From: Fragilaria crotonensis
Lineage: Eukaryota > Bacillariophyta > Fragilariophyceae > Fragilariales > Fragilariaceae
Reading direction: 5' to 3'
NCBI GenBank assembly: GCA_022925895.1
Contig: JAKSYS010000020.1
Span: 1 to 64,000 of the forward strand
DNA length: 64,000 nt
Shown: positions 1 through 11,340 of the stretch, piece after piece
Layout: the number at the start of each line of letters is the position of its first letter
How positions within the stretch are numbered: the first letter of the stretch is position 1
The notes under the pieces: generated by a model
What the model saw: only the letters and a program-made list of their open reading frames with translations
Told to the model about the DNA's origin: nothing
Databases searched by the model: none
Translations under genes and position numbers: made by a program

Positions 1-598
1 GCTGATATTGTTTCGCCGATGCTTCCAGAAAATGTTCTATGTGCCGAAATATATGTATGAATGTATTCTCTACATACCTGTATATTGTTTCGCCGATGCT
101 TACAGAAAATGTTTTATGTGCCAAATACATATGTAACAATGGAGACGTAACGCACGCATACCATCGGCCTTAGATGACCTGTCATCATTTTTGTTCCCGT
201 GTGGCGAGTTCTCATTTAAAGAAAACACGTTCCTCGACTAGTTGGACGAAGTAATTTCGATGTGGCTAGAGCCAATGGCTTAAGAGCCAATGGCTCAAGA
301 GCCATGGCTCAAGAGCCAGTGGCTCAAGAGCCAATGGCTCAAGAGCCAACGTCTTTTTAAAATATCCCTACATAGTACGAGCTCATCCAAGACATTGAAT
401 CGATGTCGTACTTGTCATAACAAACGATGTTAACAACAGTTCTAATATTGAGCACGGTTTTTATTATAGTGTGTCAACAGAAGATATTCTATCATTTTGG
501 AAACGTGGAATTATTTAGGTGTTTGTCGAACAAATTTCTGGTAGATAATCTGCGTAAAAGGTACGAGACACACTAAAGAGCCGAAATTCCGGAACCTC
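1..598 (-). mobile_element. Partial TIR element, copy cut by window edge
   Basis: This is a truncated copy, in reverse orientation, of the element found whole at 16677-17446. Its right end at 574-598 carries the terminal repeat TAAAGAGCCGAAATTCCGG followed by AACCTC, matching the inverted end of the other copy. The similarity runs from there leftwards to about position 140 and then stops, so the interiors differ. The left end lies outside the window. No coding capacity is visible, so it is probably a non-autonomous DNA transposon. Confidence 0.65.
268..352. repeat. Short tandem palindromic repeat inside the TIR element
   Basis: About five copies of a 15-16 base unit built on GGCTCAAGAGCC are arranged head to tail. 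Each unit is itself an inverted repeat (GGCTC-AA-GAGCC), so the array can fold into a row of small hairpins. The sister element near 16920 has only about two units, so copy number varies between copies. Confidence 0.8.
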
Positions 599-1037
599 CA
601 GACTCCCAGACAATACGAGCATATGCATTTTTCGTGCGTATGCCTTTTCGTGCGTATGCCCTTTCTTACGTTGCCTTCTTATGAGATTGCTACGTACTAC
701 GTACATGAGACCTACTGTAGTAATATGTTCATCGCAAACAGGAGCAGATGGATGAGCCAGGATGTGAGATAGAGTGATAGTCCGCAGTCCGCAGTCCGCA
801 CAGTCGGGATGGTGTCTCTTTTTTCACGTGGTTTGTGGTGTGTTGATTTTCTCCTAAATTTTGCGTTCGCGGTTCGCGGCGCGCGCAGCCCAGTTTCTAC
901 TAAGTTCCTAACCCCATTTTTAGGAGGCCTGGGATAAGGAACAGCCTGAGATAACTTAAACTTTGCAGGGACGCAGGACAGACGAGTCTTTCTGGCATCG
1001 CAGATCGCAGCGGCAACTTGTCTCAGTTCGATGAAGT
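599..1037. other. Intergenic, upstream of the Nudix gene
   Basis: No credible ORF is seen here. A short run of GTCCGCA repeats lies near 780-800. The last part would hold the promoter and leader of the gene at 1038, but no clear core promoter element can be named. Confidence 0.4.
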
Positions 1038-1826
1038 ATGAGGAGGGAAAGTCTGACAATGCGATTAAGGCCGATGATTCCGAAGGTTACCCGCACCAGC
1101 ATGATTGTTTTTGTGATAACAATCTTGTTGATCTGGGTTGCGACATCTTCACTCCAAGTCCAGCAAGAACTAATTGTAACGTACGACCTCTCCGTAGGTG
1201 TAGCGGAACCTGAGCATTTAACCCCAATAAATGCGACTGCCGACCTTACTCTGCGCAGCACCCTGTATTCAATCGACACCGCGCACCGCCAAGGGTTGAT
1301 TCACGTCGGGACCTGGATCTGGATTGAAGATGTCGATGGGAAAGTGTTGGTATTGAAACGGAGCCCTCATCTTGTGACATGCCCAAATAGCTACAGTCTT
1401 GTCGGCGAACATGCGAAGGGATTTGAAGACCCTAATGAAACCTGGCGCAGAGCGATCAGAGAAGAGCTTGGAGAAGCAATGCTGGGGCGTATAAAATCAG
1501 TAAAACAATTACCGGACTCGCCGGTGTACTACTTCCGAGATTACGGAACGCTAAATTCGAACAGAATTGACCGTCAATTAACGTATCTGTGGTGGATCAA
1601 AATGGACATGGTAGGCTCACAATTACCTATCAAACCTGATGCGGAGATTGCATACCACGATTGGATTGAGACAAGAACGCTGCAACAGTGGTTCAACGAA
1701 GCCCACGAAAATTTCGCGAGCACCGGTTCTGTGGGCGATCGACTTTGTCACGAGACGATAGTCACATTGTGGGAAACAGTATTAAAGGGAGTGCACAGAG
1801 TTAACCCGACAAAAACAATCCGTTAA
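1038..1826 (+). CDS. Membrane-anchored Nudix-like hydrolase
   Basis: An intact 262-residue ORF. Residues about 22-39 form a hydrophobic stretch (MIVFVITILLIWVATSSL) that looks like a signal anchor, so the enzyme part would face the lumen or exterior, or be tethered to a membrane. The core contains a Nudix-like box: GEHAKGFED followed by a helix with AIREELGEAM, resembling the consensus G-x5-E-x7-REUxEExGU. The glutamates that hold metal are mostly in place but the end of the box is not canonical. Flanking stretches (GTWIWIEDVDGKVLVLKRS, YLWWIKMDM) fit the Nudix fold and its distant IPP-isomerase relatives. Nudix enzymes cut nucleoside diphosphates linked to another group X; the substrate cannot be told from sequence. 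ATG at 1038 is used; ATG at 1059 would still keep the membrane segment. Confidence 0.7.
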   Translation: MRRESLTMRLRPMIPKVTRTSMIVFVITILLIWVATSSLQVQQELIVTYDLSVGVAEPEHLTPINATADLTLRSTLYSIDTAHRQGLIHVGTWIWIEDVDGKVLVLKRSPHLVTCPNSYSLVGEHAKGFEDPNETWRRAIREELGEAMLGRIKSVKQLPDSPVYYFRDYGTLNSNRIDRQLTYLWWIKMDMVGSQLPIKPDAEIAYHDWIETRTLQQWFNEAHENFASTGSVGDRLCHETIVTLWETVLKGVHRVNPTKTIR

Positions 1827-2070
1827 TTGCTCTACAATGAGCAATTAGAGCGATTCCGCCAGCAGGATTACAAATCAATTCTGTCTCGAGATGCATCAAG
1901 CTGGAGGGTGGCAAGGCGCAATTCCATGTTGAACAAGCAACCAACATCGCTTTTAGCAAGGCGCACGAGGTCACACACAAAATGCTGTCTTCCCATGTTA
2001 ATCCCAGGCTTCCCTTCGGAGACATACGCTAACAACGACAATCAAACAACAGGTATTGCGCAAACAATTC

Positions 2071-4216
2071 TTACGGCATCCCGGCAGGTTTGTCCCACTG
2101 CGTCTCCCCTGTCTTCTCGTTGTAGTAGTAGACCTGCCCATCTGCGGCAGTGGCAGACTTCCACCCAAAAGAAACAGGTACACCCATGCTTTGAGGCGGT
2201 AGGTGTTGCTGCGGTGGAGCACCGTATGCAGGGACAGCATGTTGTGTGTAAACTGGAGTAGATTGATACGGACTCATCCCGTATGGAACAACAGGCTGCG
2301 CGTATTGTTGTGTAGGGGGGTTGTGACCGTATGGCTGAGAGTGTCCACCGTATTGAAGCTGTCCATGTACATGTCCAATCTGTTGATACCCACCGTGCAT
2401 TGGGACTTGGACCTGCTGCTGCATATACTGGTTCAGCTGTCCTTGTTGGAGGTAGTTATGGCTGCTATCTCCTCCGTACTCTGCGAGGAAGAAGATTAGA
2501 ATACGATACACAATGAACCGATAAAATGTGGTACAAGCATGAATCAAACTTACGTCCTCCTCCACCAGCATAAGGATGATTAGGCCCCATTTCAATGATT
2601 TCCCGTAGCATCTGCTTTGCCATCTCAATCTTTTGCCGCGACCCCTTTATTGTGACGATGCAATCCTGACCCGCGGGGACATCCTGGTTGATTTGAATGT
2701 CACATCCCGAGCGTTTTTGTAAATCGTTGATAGTGATTCCCTTCTGCCCGATGATTCTTCCCATGTACATCTTGGCAGCTGGAAAGTATTCCGTTTCGGG
2801 GCCCCTCTCCGAGTATCCACCAAATCCATGTTGCAGAGGCGGAACGCCAAATGCGTGGCCAGGTGGTGGGCCTGCTTGATGGTAGCCACCATACTGCTGG
2901 GGTGGAGGTGGTTGATTGAAACCAGAATCCAAAGGGGTCATATTGTACCCCTGGTTGGGCATATTGACGTAGGGCGGACCGCTCCCCCACCTTCCTCCTC
3001 TCTGCACTTTGTCATCGACCAGCATTCGAATGGCCTTCATCGCGTCCATGAGTGGATTTGCAACCAAGAACATAACCATTTCCTCAGCCTTCACAACCGC
3101 ATCTGGCGTACCTACGATGGATACCAAGCGTGTGTCGGCTTTGTACACCTTCGCTGTGTGGTCAACCTGAATCTTGGCCTGCGATCTCGATTGCAGTTCA
3201 CGCACCATTTCACCAGACCTACCAATTATTTTGCCTACAGATGAAGCGGGAACAACCAAATCCTTTCTCGTTGCTGATCCTAGCGGCAAGGTGGTCTCGT
3301 TACCTTGCGGCGTACAGAGTGTTGAAACCTTTGAAAAAGATGACAAACCATTAAATTAGAAGCTTCCACATAACTTCAATTCGCAGCTTTCACGTACCAT
3401 TTGTTTTGCAAGATCGACCTTCTTTCGGGTCCCGCGGTAAGTCAATATCCTCGGATTTCCGTGTGGAACGTTTTGGTCTACGTCCAGCCTGCACCCTGAA
3501 CGAGCTTGTAGGTCTCTTAGCATTTCCCCTCCTTTTCCAATTACCTTGCCCACGTACTGAGCCGAAATTTCAGCGCGCTCCTCTACGATTGAGTTCGGAT
3601 TTGATAGTGTCGGTGCACTGATTGAATCAGATGGTTTGTGAGGATTGACGTCCAAAACGGGAGGCCCCGATAACGATCTCTCGGTACGATTCAGTCCATA
3701 CGCTGGGTCCATCGAAGGTTCTTCTCCAAACGGAGTAGGTTCCTTCAACGTTTTCTCCTCAACTGGTGTTTGGACGACGTCGGCTCCATTAACTTGAACG
3801 ACGAGCAACGGATCAGGTTCTGCGGCAACAGATGGTGAAGCAACAAGAGTTGGTGATTCTTTGGCTCCATCGTCTCCGGGGATTGCATCCGGAGGCTGCA
3901 TCACGACCACATTCTTAGACGTGATTATGCCTTCAGACTTGATCACGGATTCAGAGTTGATAAAGCCTTCAGACTTGATCACTGACTCAGACTTGATTAT
4001 GCCTTCAGACTTGATTAAGCCTTCAAACTTCATCCCATCTTGGGAAATCGCGATATTTGTTTCAGACGCGTTGTTATTGACGAGTTCCCCATCTTGGATC
4101 GAATTTTGGTCCTCAGTCTTGACTCTCTTAGGCTCTCGATTTCCCGCATCACGATGAACATCTGACGTATCATCCAGTTCATCTCTTTCCCGTTTGAATG
4201 AAATCTCTTCCGACAT
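2071..4216 (-). CDS. Triple-KH RNA-binding protein with C-terminal WW domain
   Basis: Three exons: 4216-3398, 3328-2554 and 2480-2071. The introns are 69 and 73 bases with GT..AG ends, and the joined length of 2004 bases is in frame (667 aa). The start is ATG in MSEEISFKRERDE. Three KH domains each have the GxxG loop: GKGG (about residues 213-275), GRSG (about 292-365) and GQKG (about 450-520). A Gly/Gln/Pro/Tyr-rich linker follows, then a WW domain at the C-terminus (GW...YYYNEKTGETQWDKP). This layout resembles FUBP/KSRP-type regulators of splicing or mRNA fate that bind single-stranded RNA or DNA, while the WW domain binds Pro-rich partners such as splicing factors. The N-terminal third is acidic and contains repeated IKSE motifs. 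It is head-to-head with nothing obvious within 4 kb upstream. The family call is firm; the exact orthologue is not known. Confidence 0.9.
3850..4050 (-). repeat. In-gene repeat encoding tandem IKSE motifs
   Basis: Within exon 1 of the KH gene a short unit is repeated about five times, encoding variants of IKSEGIIKSESVIKSEG. Four copies read [I/V]-K-S-E, which fits the SUMO-attachment consensus (hydrophobic-K-x-E). The DNA repeats as cttcagacttgat-type units on the plus strand. Confidence 0.75.
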
Positions 4217-4640
4217 AGTTTGCACTTGAAGGCAGCGAAAGCAAACCTGAGAGATTAAAACTTCACTTCTACGACTTAACAAAACGAGGTGGTAGTGCAA
4301 GGTTCCCTGAGTTCTCGCAACTGACCTCTTGATGCTGCCTCTGCATCTGTTGTTGACGTTGTCGAAATCGGATGGCTGGAGTGGACGCGACACGCAACAA
4401 GCGTATGATGGGCATTTCATGCGAGTCACGCATTTTAGTATCACACTGGTACTGTACAATGGTAGAATTCTACTATACTGGAGTACTGTCCTCTTTTCGA
4501 CAGTCACGCACACAGCGGGATTTTCCCGCCTGCACCAGTCGCATCAGGGGTGGCTCTCCGCTGTTCATGTAGGCACTGTAGTGTGCTACTGTACAACAGA
4601 AAAACTAGGTTGGTGGATAACGGCGCTCTTACTGATGAGT
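4217..4640. other. Intergenic, upstream of the KH gene
   Basis: No supported gene. This is the probable leader and promoter side of the minus-strand KH gene. Several short ORFs on both strands show no recognisable domain. Confidence 0.35.
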
Positions 4641-4709
4641 GCCACTTAGCCCTGCAACCGCCCCATAATGGCCAAAAAGCCAGAGGCAAAGGAAGGGAGG
4701 GGCGCCGGC

Positions 4710-4898
4710 TCAAGGAGGCGGTGCAAGAAGGGTGGGAAGGTTGCCGCCGGGGGCGAGACGGTACCCGCCACGAAACATGGCGACGGCCACGCCGTTCATC
4801 ACCACCGGCTGGGCTTGGACGTGCAGGTACCTGTACATCTCATCAGAACGCCATCGTCCAATGAGGCGAATTCGGTCGCTATCGATGCCGGCACACAT
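4710..4898 (-). pseudogene. Tyrosine recombinase C-terminal fragment
   Basis: A short minus-strand reading frame encodes DRIRLIGRWRSDEMYRYLHV, which matches the end of tyrosine recombinases of the kind carried by DIRS-like retroelements and related eukaryotic recombinases. The Tyr in RYLHV is the usual position of the catalytic residue. Only the last about 60 residues remain; the fragment abuts the MITE that begins at 4902. It is a fossil piece. Confidence 0.6.
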
Positions 4899-4901
4899 TA
4901 A

Positions 4902-5418
4902 GGCGCGTTCTTAACTCAGCAATTTTCGGGTAGGATGCTGGTAGGATGGTAGGAGGCAACGGAGTTGATAACACCATTATAACGCTCAAATTTTTATCCT
5001 ACTTCTCCATTCTCAACTCAGTTTTCCGTCCTCTCATCCAACTTTATTTACTTAGGAAAACGACCTTGTTTCTACCTAATTAAAAATCTATCATGTGTGA
5101 CGAAGAACTCGTGTTTCATTCTCAAGGTCACCTATGTAAAGTGCGAAGAAGAGTCTGAGCATTGGTACTTCCGCATGTACATCTTCAGATTTGATTTTTT
5201 GAAATAAATAATGCAGGGCAATGTGACGACGTCACGTTGTATGTGGTAGGATGAAAAAAGCCTCCACGCCTGTTTCATCCTACCGTAGGATGCAAAATTG
5301 CCTCCTACCATCTTTTCCGGGTTTTTACGGTCGAATAACGTCAAAAAACGAATTTAACTGAAAAATCATCCTACCCTCCTACCATCCTACCCGAAAATTG
5401 CTGAGTTAAGAACGCCCC
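4902..5418. mobile_element. MITE with TAA target duplication (PIF/Harbinger type)
   Basis: The ends are inverted: GGCGCGTTCTTAACTCAGCA on the left and its near-complement ending AAGAACGCCCC on the right. The inverted arms run for about 60 bases and include repeated GGTAGGATG units. A TAA triplet lies directly outside both ends (4899-4901 and 5419-5421), as expected of PIF/Harbinger insertions. There is no ORF of note inside. Confidence 0.75.
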
Positions 5419-5421
5419 TAA

Positions 5422-8293
5422 GTGTTATATATGGAATTGAAGCTCTTTTTGTCCTCTTTCCGGTCAGGTTGTCCATTCTAGAGAGAACGAAGCACAGCTG
5501 GGTTGGCATGCACATGTCTGGGAAATGACCTTTTTTGGCGGGAGTGGGTCTTATCCTACGAGGGGTCTTAACCAGAGAGTTTTACGGTAGACACTTATGC
5601 ATACCTACTGGTGGGGGTGTGGATGTAACGGTCACGTCCTGATTCTTAACCCGAACCCGATGCCGACCCACGCGTCGAAGGGTTCCGTTTACATGTACCT
5701 GAACTACCGGTATATCATGCTGCTATAGAATGACTGTAGTCCAGTACCAGTACTTGTACTGCCAAATGCCTCCTATTATCATACTGCGGTTTATTCGGCC
5801 AACAACCACTCGTTAAACTAAAACAATTTCCCTCATTTTACACCGACCATTGTGCTGTGATTTCGATTAGAACACTAGAAATGACGACGTCAAGCATGAT
5901 GTCACATTACTGACCCTTTCATGTGCAACCTATGTTGATGCACTTCTCCAGTAAGACAGTAACATCAAGGGAGAGTTTGCCAATCGGTGCAGCTTGACGT
6001 CATTTCCTTGCATTTTAATCTGATCTGGCTCAGACCTTTTCCCCAGCTGCGTGTGTTGTGCCCTACGCGCAAAGTAATCAGTTTTATTTTTGTAGACTAA
6101 TTTGTAGCTAGTTTTAAAGGGTTAATAGTTGTACCTTATTAAAAGTTATGAGACTAGTTTTTAAAACAAGAGAGCAGTCCCATCCTTGGTGGGATTGGAC
6201 TGTTCTCTTTTATTCATCTAGGAGACTCAGTGAATCTCCAAGAGATGTCAAACAGTTCTCATTCTACGGTTGTACGGTTGTACTGTTGTACAGGATCAGT
6301 GTTCTAGTGTTGCACTGTACTATGGTATTACTATTCTACCGGTATATCCAAGTACTATACATGGCCATTGTATTGTAGTACTGGATACTAGTAATTATAG
6401 TATACTGTATTGCTCTATGCTAGGGTGCGGTGTACTGCATGTTGAGCTGTTTGAACATGCTTGACTTGAACACACATGTTTTACTCCAATAGTTCATACA
6501 GGACTGTTATTTTACACTACAGTTTCATGTTTCATGTTTCATATCCACAATCCACAGTCCGGCAGTCAACTCTTTTCAGCCTTGAACTAATCATGCCATC
6601 AAAACACACTCTATACTGTTGCTTTTGTAATTCATATTCTTTTATTCAAGTGTTGCTATTCTTATTGTTAGTAAATGTTAATGAATGGAATCATCAACCA
6701 ATAGTTGCACAGTTGACATTTTCAGACCGTGCTTTAGAGTTGCTGTTGGACAAAAATCTAACCTTTTAAGCCTCTAAATATTAATCACAGGTTGCTGCGG
6801 TATGGCATTCCTGATGTCTGCATCAAAGCCATCATCATCATTGCTTTCCTTTTTCATTGGATGATGGCAATCCCAACTGCTTTGTGTCTTCACCATCCTT
6901 GTCCTTGTCAACTTTGTCACTTTCGTCCTCGTTGTTGTCATTGTTGAAGGTGGCAAGAAGAGCTGGTACCTCCTCTTCTTCTCTTGCAACGTGGCTTTAT
7001 TATCTTGGTGGCAACGGTTCTCCTGTTGATGCTCTCCGCGATTCTGCTCGAACAACGGAGACGTTCCTTGGCGACCGATTCCATGGCGCATGGGAAGGAA
7101 CGACAACCACAATGGACAAAAAGTCTATTGGTGTCTGATCTTTGTTCTCAGAAAAAACACGTACTCCTGGATCTTTTATGTCATACTGATGTTGGCAGGG
7201 GAGCAGCAACTGCTGCTTTGCATTCATCTATCTAGTTGATGGCAATGACAAAAATGCGGATGATATAAACTTTTACATGATGATTTGGTGCACCCGCCCC
7301 AGTGTATCAATTGAGCAGATATACTATGGAGGACTACACATTCACTTTCTTTTGCTGAGAGATTTTTTCTTATGTCAGAATTATCTCAAAAATAGTATCC
7401 CTAATGTAAAAAGGGGGACTTCTGCAACTACACCACCTTAGATACTTCGACCCAGAAATGCTTTTGCAGGTACGTGTATCAGATATGCATCAGTACCAAG
7501 AAAGTTCACAATCACTAGGCACTAGTAGTGATTCTCATAAGCAGAAGAGTACAGGTAATGCACTATGTCAATCCAACAGGGATGTTCTCCCCAACTTGCT
7601 GAATTGGTTCAAATCACTAGAACAATGACATAAGCATCCAGAGACCAGGAGATTTACCAATTTGGCATTTTGCAGGGCTCCACAAACCAACAGCGTCATT
7701 GGTAGAAGATGGACAAGAATCTAGCTGAGGACAACCAGAAGCTCTCCAATGTAGCTGGTAGGCAACGTGGTTAAGGTGAAATGCCCTGGTAGACTTTCAA
7801 CTTTCAACAGCAATTTCTCTCCATGGATGAAAGTGACATGAGTTAGCTACTTGAGCAGAAATTGAGTTCTGAAGAGTAGGAGGAGCATATATTTTAAGCA
7901 TTCAATGAGATAACTGTCAACCAAGTATGTGTTCACCATTCATTAAAAAAAAACCGTGAACATTAGCATGTACCAAGGTGAAAAATCATACCATCAACAG
8001 AAACAGAGGAGGAACCTCCAATATTGTCCACCATCTCTGCGGTAAGGATGGTATGGGTTCGAATCCTGCAAGAAAGTTATTTGACCCAAAGCTATGAAAT
8101 GATATCCCTAATCCTTTGCTCCCTCCATCATTGGGAACGTGACAAGGTAACGCACCTAGCTAGATCTTAAGAAGCATTACCATTAGAGGTGTACAGTTTT
8201 CAGTTGCTCTTGATTCCTCTAATAAAATGCATGCATTCTTCGTGTTGAATACTGTCAATCTAGTAACGTAGCGAAAGAATTTGCTGCTAGGTG
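5422..8293. other. Gene-poor AT-rich stretch
   Basis: Nearly 2.9 kb without a gene I can support. Reading frames of up to about 110 codons exist (for example 6774-7112, minus) but show no domain and no conserved-looking composition. A perfect-looking hairpin lies at 6168-6209. The last few hundred bases are the 3-prime side of the importin-like gene. Confidence 0.4.
6168..6209. repeat. Inverted repeat (hairpin)
   Basis: Arms AAGAGAGCAGTCC and GGACTGTTCTCTT pair with one mismatch across a 16-base centre that itself contains CCCA and TGGG. The purpose is unknown; it may be a small foldback relic. Confidence 0.6.
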
Positions 8294-11200
8294 CTAATCA
8301 TGATTCAGAGTCATCATCCTGGAGTCAATTTGCTGCATGGCAAGCTGAGCACAATGTGGCGGAGCGTCGCTAAGGTCGTGTCCTTCGTTGTAGTCAAGAG
8401 CATCCATAAGCTTTGCGAGCGCAATCATACTTCCTGTCTGTTGAAGGTATAAAACGAAGTCAATTGGGGCCTGTACTTCTTCTTCTGGGTCGTCATCTTC
8501 TTCCTGGGCGTATCTGTCGTCGTCGTCCACGTCGGAGCTAGTTGGACTAGGGCCACCACTCGACTTCAATCCCTCTCCCTCGAAAGCAATGGGCACAGTA
8601 TTGAGTCGATGCCCCGTACTCGTCATGACGGCAAGATTGCTCTCGCCCACGCTATCGTCCAGGGAATTTACAGTTGAGGACCTCGACCGAACTGTACCAC
8701 CACCTTTTTTATCACGGGAGTTCGGAGACGATTCAAGTGTATCAGCAAAGTGAACTTGGTGTGGTTGCGATGCTCTCTTCTGCTTCTGTTTTTCCTTTTT
8801 CTTCGCCTTCTTGCTTTTCTTGGCATTCTTTTTAGCCTCTGTCTGCTCCTCAGTTGCCGCCCACAGCTCCTCTTGATATGAAAGATGATATATCTGACAA
8901 TCGCAACTGGAGCATACGTAACACTTGCATTCCTCGCAAAACGTGGCAACCGTAGTTCGGTGCTTGGAGAAAGATTTGTGGCAAAGCGCACAGGAAACGA
9001 AGTGTTGTTTCCATATCCGCCCAGCACGTTTCGTGACAGCACTACTATTGTGCTTATCGAGCGCCTTTTCTATGAGAGATGCACTGACAAGCGTGGGTGT
9101 CGCCTCGCCGTCGTCGCCATCACTGGCCTCCCTCCTTGCCATTTCCCCTTGCTTCTTCAACTTGAAGAACGCGCTCGAGTCCCTCGAGAGCCATTAGGAC
9201 CATGCTGGCTTCGTTGAGTAGAACACTTAGCACGGATACACAGCCCTCGTCAACCAGCACTTCAATCTGCGAATCGCTACCACAACTCGTTGCATTGAGA
9301 ACGACCCAGCATGCTTCACTTCGTACCTCTTGGTCGGTGCCCTTGTTACTCACTAGTTTGACAAGGGGAGGAATCGCTCCTGAGTCAATTACAGCCTGGA
9401 TCTGGTCAACGGTTCCAGCTGCGATGTTGGATAGTGTCCAGCATGCCTCTTTCTGAATTTCGCGATTGCTGTGTGTCACAAGTTCTCTCAACTTCGGAAC
9501 TGCACTGCAATCCAGAATTACTTCAGTGTAGTCAGTGGTCGCAGCCGCGCTCTGGATGTTGTCGTCACTGCACTCCGCACAAACGATATTCCCAATCGTT
9601 CTGAGCGCCGGCTTCGTCACGCGCCAGCTAGAGTGTCCCAGGAGCTCAACAAGGCGCGGGACGAGGCCCCCCACGCGGCGCCTTCTGGTCTCTTGTAGTA
9701 ACCACTGCAGATATATGCGATGACGGGCCATCGCAAAGATGAGACAACGTCCAGCACGTATAACTCAACACCTCGGCATCTGACATCCACAATAATCGCC
9801 TTAGTACTGGCAGGAGCGTGTGCATCTCAATGGCATCACTACTAGAATAATCGGACTTCGAAGTGGACTTGCTATGGCTTGATTGTTGGAAGATCCCTCT
9901 ACGAGGTTTGATAGAGTCCAGCTTCCGATTCGCTGTAGAGAGGTTCGTAGGGTGTGACTCGAGGCAGCGGAGCATTTGTTTCATGACTCCAGCAGCGAGA
10001 ATTACATCGCGAGCGGCGACAGACTTGTCGCGACCACCGTCAGAAGAACTGCTGGTGGCGACGTTGCTGCTCGTCCGTTTGAGTCTCCAGAAGCAATGCT
10101 TCCAAGAATCCATCGCCTGTTCATACACTTCTCTATTGGGACTTGAAAGCAGCGAAATGAGGGTAGGGATAGCGTCCGCATGACGAAGTAGGAGATGTTG
10201 TGATGACGCGGATAACTGTTGAGGAAACGATGTGGATCCGTGTTCCTGGCTGGACACAGGCGTGGGAGGAGGCAAAAGGAATTTGCTGACAATTGGGGAA
10301 TGCTGCATTAACTTTTGTTGAGGAAGTCGAAGAATTGGTGAAAGTGTCAACAGATCCTGTGGTCGCGCTTGTTCTGGGCCCTTCCGTTTAGACTGCTGGA
10401 TCGTGGATGAGACTCGCATCAAACGCTGCCAGAGCCTCCGGAGAGAGTTTGTGAAAATGAGAGGGAGGAAACGGCACGCTCCCTGCCGTTGGGGGAACCA
10501 GCGCCGGATATGGGTAAGGCAATGAACTGGAACCAGCGACAACGCCATCCCCGGAAGGAAATGAGTAGAACGGAGACACTGACGAGCTGGCGGCAGCTCC
10601 TGCGAAAGGTCAGTCTCGGGATTTTCGTAACAGCAGCCTGAGCTGCTGGTGTGGGGTAGGAGATGAAGAACCGGGGAAGTAGGACTGTTGAGCGCATAGC
10701 TCTGCAATGTTGGTCAGAGTCAGTAAAGCCTCAACGAACGGCCGGTCGATCGTGCAGGTTCAACCATCCGAGGAGTAGCGGAATCCAATTTCTTTCTTGT
10801 AAAAGGTAAAGCAGGTCTCTGTTTGTCGGAAGGAGCTATACGAGGGAAGGAGCCATCAGTTTGAAGTTTTAATCAAAACATGCGCGATGTCCCGTTCTCT
10901 AGAACACTTGCAGGAACCTCAACAACTGAACCCACTCAACAAAACTTTCTCACCTGACGGAGTTTCCGTGCTGTTTGCAATTGGAGGTCTGCGACGGATT
11001 CGCCAAACTGCGGAGGATGATGCGAATTTTTATCTTCAGCAAGTGCAGCATCTAAGCCTTTAGAAACAAATTGGTCGAGTTCGCGCGCCAGGCGATAGGC
11101 GCCATGGGTTACATCCATGTCGTCGTGTTGCGACAGCCTTCCTTTTGCAACCGAAGATTTGGCGACCGATCCGAACTCAAGACTTGCATTTTTGTACTGA

Positions 11201-11340
11201 GACAGCATTTCCGAGGGATGTAATTGAGCTGGAATATGCAACGGTTGATTTACGCCATCTTTGGAGCTTCCTAAGACCCCCTTGGATTCGCGAATTCCAG
11301 CAGAATCTCCAGACCTCTTTTTTGAACCCGAAATCGTCAT
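8294..11340 (-). CDS. Importin-alpha-like ARM-repeat protein with Cys-rich tail
   Basis: Starts at ATG 11340 (MTISGSKKRSGD); exon 1 ends at 10954 at a GTGAG donor. Later blocks encode ARM repeats, including CWTLSNIAAGTVDQIQ and CWVVLNATSCGSDSQ, whose Trp and Asn positions line the cargo-NLS groove of importin-alpha adaptors. These adaptors ferry nuclear proteins together with importin-beta. After the last repeat (LEGLERVL) comes a tail with Cys/His spacing (SCALCHKSFSKH, CEECKCYVCSSCDC), then a Lys-rich and an acidic stretch. No clear importin-beta-binding domain is seen at the N-terminus, though ADLQLQTARKLRQ is a possible end of one. Conserved blocks lie in different frames at about five places, including near 10730, 10100, 9690 and 9160. 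At least one change near 10600 may be a short intron ending TTTCGCAG. It is either a decaying gene or sequence with indel errors. Confidence 0.7.

Noticed and set aside
8035-8070. tRNA-like T-loop word GGTTCGAATCC
   Set aside because: No acceptor, D or anticodon stem could be folded around it and the T-stem pairs poorly.
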